A stretch of DNA of 64,000 bases. Source: an uncultured Parvularculaceae bacterium. GTDB lineage: Bacteria; Pseudomonadota; Alphaproteobacteria; Caulobacterales; Parvularculaceae. The stretch is taken from contig CAJXLJ010000007.1 in the NCBI GenBank assembly GCA_913055785.1, forward strand, positions 34,330 through 98,329. The letters are read 5' to 3'. Below, piece after piece: positions 61,143-64,000 of this stretch. The notes under the pieces were generated by a model that made no database searches, had not been told where the DNA came from, and saw only the letters and a program-made list of their open reading frames with translations. Positions within the stretch are counted from its first letter, which is position 1. Each line of letters opens with the position of its first letter. The position numbers and the translations under genes are program-made.

Positions 61143-62351
61143 TTAACGCGCAAGCGGCTGCAATTTCCAGTAGGTAAGCGAGCGCCACAGCCATTCGAAC
61201 GGGCCGAAGCGGAAGAACGTCAGCCAGACCGGCGACCAGATCAGCATGGCGACCCACATCAGGCCGACGAATTGCGCCATTTCCGGGAAGGTGACCGATC
61301 CGATTTTGCCGAGTCCCGGCGGGCCCCAATAGTAGAGGACGCCGATAATCGAACACATGAGATAGTTGGTGAGCGCCATCTGGCCGGCGGCGGCGAAAGG
61401 CATGCGCAGGACGCCGAGCCCCGGCAGTTTGCAGAGCGCCATGATCAGCGCCGAATAGCCGAAGGAATGGAACAGGCTGCCGACCATGAGGGCGGCTTGC
61501 GCCGGGAGCAGCATCATCATATCGAACTCGACGGCCAGAGACTGGGTCGTCGTGTAATAAGAGCCGGCAAGGCCGATCGCGAGCGTGATGAGGCCGGAAA
61601 CAAGATAGGTCATGAAAGACCAGCGCAGGGTGAAGAAGCCCATCTTGAAAAACGCCATGCCGCACATCATCACGCCGAGATGGCGGGGGATGAGGAACAG
61701 GCCCTGCATCATTTCAAACTGAATGCTGGTGGGAAGCATCGCCGCCAGCCGTCCCGGGAAAGTGCCGCGATAGGCGGCGATCTGCTCCTGCACCTGTTCC
61801 GGCGTCGCATGCATCATGTTCTGCTCAGCGATTTCCGCGAGCTTCTCAGGCGGCAGGCTGCTCATCACCACATGTTGCAACATGATCAGGGCCGGGAAGA
61901 GCAGCAGCAATATCCCTGCGACAATCAACAGCGTGCGCGGCCGCCAGCGGCGCATCAGGACGACGATCATGCCTGAAATGGCGTAGGGCAAAAGAATATC
62001 GCCATACCAGATGACAAACCCATGGATCGCGCCGATCACCGCGAGCCACATCATCCGCCGGTAATGAACGCCGAATTTCGGCGAGGGTTTTTCCTCGCCG
62101 ACCATGAGTATGACGCCCGCGCCGAACAGGGCGGAAAAGATCGTGATGAATTTGAACTGGAAGAAGGTCGACATGATCGACCACCAGAATGCGCCGCCCG
62201 GCTCATGAAATTGCGGATTGAGACTTGGGTCGCTGAACGCCGCCGGCGGCTGCGCCATGGCGAGAATGTTCACACTGAAAATACCGAGCACGGCGACGCC
62301 GCGCAACACATCAAGACTTTCAAAGCGGTCCTGCCGCGGTCCTGCCAACAT
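61143..62351 (-). CDS. DUF418-family membrane protein
   Basis: A 402-residue polytopic inner-membrane protein. Start RFESLDVLRGVAVLGIFSVN is the family-typical opening (LRGxAxLGI); later FGAGVILMVGEE, IHGFVIWYGDILLPYAI and GQMALTNYLMCSIIGVLYYWG match the DUF418 C-terminal core (MALTNYL). Related to acyltransferase-like membrane proteins; function unknown. AGGAGGGG precedes ATG 62351. Co-oriented with the phosphatase upstream (36 bases) and adenine deaminase downstream. Confidence 0.88.
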   Translation of the reverse strand: MLAGPRQDRFESLDVLRGVAVLGIFSVNILAMAQPPAAFSDPSLNPQFHEPGGAFWWSIMSTFFQFKFITIFSALFGAGVILMVGEEKPSPKFGVHYRRMMWLAVIGAIHGFVIWYGDILLPYAISGMIVVLMRRWRPRTLLIVAGILLLLFPALIMLQHVVMSSLPPEKLAEIAEQNMMHATPEQVQEQIAAYRGTFPGRLAAMLPTSIQFEMMQGLFLIPRHLGVMMCGMAFFKMGFFTLRWSFMTYLVSGLITLAIGLAGSYYTTTQSLAVEFDMMMLLPAQAALMVGSLFHSFGYSALIMALCKLPGLGVLRMPFAAAGQMALTNYLMCSIIGVLYYWGPPGLGKIGSVTFPEMAQFVGLMWVAMLIWSPVWLTFFRFGPFEWLWRSLTYWKLQPLAR

Positions 62352-62387
62352 CTCTCGCCCCTCCTGATTCGCTAAGAGGGGTGAAGA

Positions 62388-63965
62388 TTAGCCAAAAAGC
62401 CACCGCTCTTTAAGGCTTAATCCGTGCGCCCCTGAAAATTTCGACGCGCCTTTGGAACGCTTGATCGTGAACGCGGCCTTTTCAAACGCGTTATACTCGC
62501 GGGATTCAACTGTATCGACCGCCATGAACCGGGCTTTCGCCTTGTCGCGCCCGATTTCAAGATCGATATAACCGTGATCCTCGCCCGAAAGATAACGGAC
62601 GTCCTTGTTCTCTCTATTGGTGAGAAGCGCATATTCTGCGCCTTTCCCGCCGAGGAAGGATTTCCGGTAGGGCGAGGGCGACGTCACCGAATGGGTTCCG
62701 AGTTCAACGCCGACATGACCGCCCGCCTTGTCGGTGAGGTCATTCGCCCACCAGGTATGAGTGTCGCCCGTGACGACGATCAGGCCGTCGCCGCCGTTCT
62801 GTTTGACGGTATCGTAGAAACGCTCGCGCGCCGCCGGATAGCCGTCCCAGGCGTCAAAATTCGTCGGCAATCCGAGGGCGGAGCTTTTGACGAAGGCGCG
62901 CGCCTGATTCCAGCTTTTCTCAAGCTCGACGATATCGTCTTCCGTCACGTGAGGATTAAGATCAGGCGCAATCACCTTCGCCATGATGATCTGATTGGCG
63001 ATAAGCCGCCAGGGCTGGCCAGACGCCGCCGACTGGTTGATGGCGTCGGCGATGAAGTCGCGTTGCGCAGCGCCGAGCATTTCACGGTCGTCCCGCCACA
63101 GAACGTCCTTGATAAACTGCTGTGCGTCCTCGGGCGTTTCAAGCGTCGGCACGATTTCCGAATATTCAAATTGCCGCGCGCGGGCCATGAGGCGCGTTTC
63201 AATGGCGGCGAGCGTCAAGAGATCGCCGTAAGCGTAGGAACGGAAGAACGCCTCCGGCGAGCCGTTCGGCTCGCGCACCGGCATCCATTCGTAATAGGCC
63301 TGCAGGGCGGCGCGGCGGCGGGTTTCCCAGTCGCCTTCGGTCGCCGGGTCGTGATTTTCAGCGCCGTCCTTCCAGGAATTGTTGGACGTTTCATGATCGT
63401 CCCAGATCGGAATGAGCAGGTGTTTCGCGTGCGCCGCCTGACTTGCCGGGTCCGCCTTATACTGGGCGTGACGCTTGCGGTAGTCGTCAAGGGTGATGAT
63501 TTCATGCGTAGGCTGATGATTTCGGTCGAGCTTTGCGCCGGCTGCGCCGCCATAGCCGTCTGTTCCGTATTCGTAGATGTAGTCGCCCAGATGAACGATC
63601 GCGTCGAGATTGTCTTGCCGCGCGATCAGGTCGTAGACGTTGAAATACCCGAACGGAAAGTTCGAACAGGAAATAACCGCGAAGCGCAGGCTCTCTACCG
63701 ATCCTGTCGGCAGGGTCCTGGTGCGTCCGACGGGCGAATAAACCGCGCCGACCCTGAACCGGTAATAATAAATTCCGCCGGGCTCGAGGTCCTGGACAAG
63801 AACTTTCACCGTCCAGTCTCCGGAAGGGTCGGCAACCGCCTCGCCCTTGCCGCGCATGTCCGTGAACGCTTCGTCGGCGGCCGTTTCCCAGACCACGGTG
63901 CGGGGGCTCGGCCAGACGACCTGCGTCGGGATCGGGGGCGATCCGGTCCGGGGCATGAACTTCAT
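62388..63965 (-). CDS. phoD: PhoD-like alkaline phosphatase/phosphodiesterase (5' end uncertain)
   Basis: A 525-residue metallophosphatase of the PhoD family. The beta-sandwich N-domain ends [16 protein letters not shown]; metal ligands are in [41 protein letters not shown] and [13 protein letters not shown]. The extreme N-terminus is odd: where the family has a Tat signal and GVASGDPxPDxVVLWTR, this frame reads [20 protein letters not shown]. The frame stays open to the right window edge, so the true start may lie outside, or a small frameshift may be present. First gene of the unit with DUF418 and adenine deaminase genes. Confidence 0.82.
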   Translation of the reverse strand: MKFMPRTGSPPIPTQVVWPSPRTVVWETAADEAFTDMRGKGEAVADPSGDWTVKVLVQDLEPGGIYYYRFRVGAVYSPVGRTRTLPTGSVESLRFAVISCSNFPFGYFNVYDLIARQDNLDAIVHLGDYIYEYGTDGYGGAAGAKLDRNHQPTHEIITLDDYRKRHAQYKADPASQAAHAKHLLIPIWDDHETSNNSWKDGAENHDPATEGDWETRRRAALQAYYEWMPVREPNGSPEAFFRSYAYGDLLTLAAIETRLMARARQFEYSEIVPTLETPEDAQQFIKDVLWRDDREMLGAAQRDFIADAINQSAASGQPWRLIANQIIMAKVIAPDLNPHVTEDDIVELEKSWNQARAFVKSSALGLPTNFDAWDGYPAARERFYDTVKQNGGDGLIVVTGDTHTWWANDLTDKAGGHVGVELGTHSVTSPSPYRKSFLGGKGAEYALLTNRENKDVRYLSGEDHGYIDLEIGRDKAKARFMAVDTVESREYNAFEKAAFTIKRSKGASKFSGAHGLSLKERWLFG

Positions 63966-64000
63966 CGATTGCCTCGAGCTGTTCGAGGCCGATCCGGCCA

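Noticed and set aside
60345..61976. A 543-codon plus-strand open frame
   Set aside because: Spans the adenine deaminase and DUF418 genes in antisense and crosses their boundary; composition is that of a shadow frame.

Overview
The window is about 64 kb of GC-rich chromosomal DNA from an alphaproteobacterium. TonB-dependent receptors, CpdR, a SapC-family protein and short conserved syntenies such as tRNA-Val/CpdR/N-formylglutamate amidohydrolase suggest a free-living, probably aquatic heterotroph near the Caulobacterales/Hyphomonadaceae/Parvularculaceae; this placement is inferred from gene content only. Coding density is high and both strands are used. Several convergent pairs share their stop codons in a 4-base CTAG or TTAG overlap. 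I see no transposase, integrase, prophage gene, rRNA or CRISPR array.

Layout. 1-24.6 kb is mostly housekeeping: the 3' end of ETF-ubiquinone oxidoreductase, a TPR lipoprotein, ispE, a WecA/MraY-type transferase, a polyprenyl diphosphate synthase, an S49 peptidase, YjbQ, a DsbD-type reductase, pgi with a cyclophilin, hisS, an AEC permease, a Bax-inhibitor-1 protein, rsmB, a YbjN protein and an orphan TadE/TadG-like pair. 24.7-39.0 kb is an outer-membrane uptake region. It holds an Oar-like receptor divergent from a FecI sigma/FecR anti-sigma/STN-receptor operon, then an AraC regulator followed by a second receptor, an anchored alpha/beta hydrolase and a spinster-type MFS permease. 39-50.4 kb holds an FkbM methyltransferase, tRNA-Val(GAC), cpdR, N-formylglutamate amidohydrolase, a well-formed small RNA of the mmgR/suhB type, a glycosyltransferase, an XRE regulator, two inositol-monophosphatase-family enzymes, an operon with a lipoprotein-type methyltransferase, an SCP2-like protein and a hydrolase, an Hsp20 with a heat-shock-type promoter, and a Wzx-type flippase.

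50.4-58.2 kb is a fatty-acid or isoprenoid/steroid-type beta-oxidation cluster: acyl-CoA ligase, two unlike acyl-CoA dehydrogenases, MaoC hydratase, OsmC, MFE-2-like SDR and thiolase, followed by a cysteine-less alkyltransferase-like repair protein. Palindromic repeat pairs are inserted twice inside this cluster. 58.3-64 kb holds a DJ-1/PfpI protein, a SYLF lipid-binding protein, an AT-richer orphan gene, and a minus-strand operon of PhoD-type phosphatase, DUF418 membrane protein and adenine deaminase.

The most interesting items are the mmgR-type sRNA with its own promoter and terminator, the AraC/receptor/hydrolase/permease cassette of unknown substrate, the 21-bp hairpin between the two receptor systems, the lipoprotein-type methyltransferase, the two palindromic repeat families, and a 57-codon gene not previously called because of its length.
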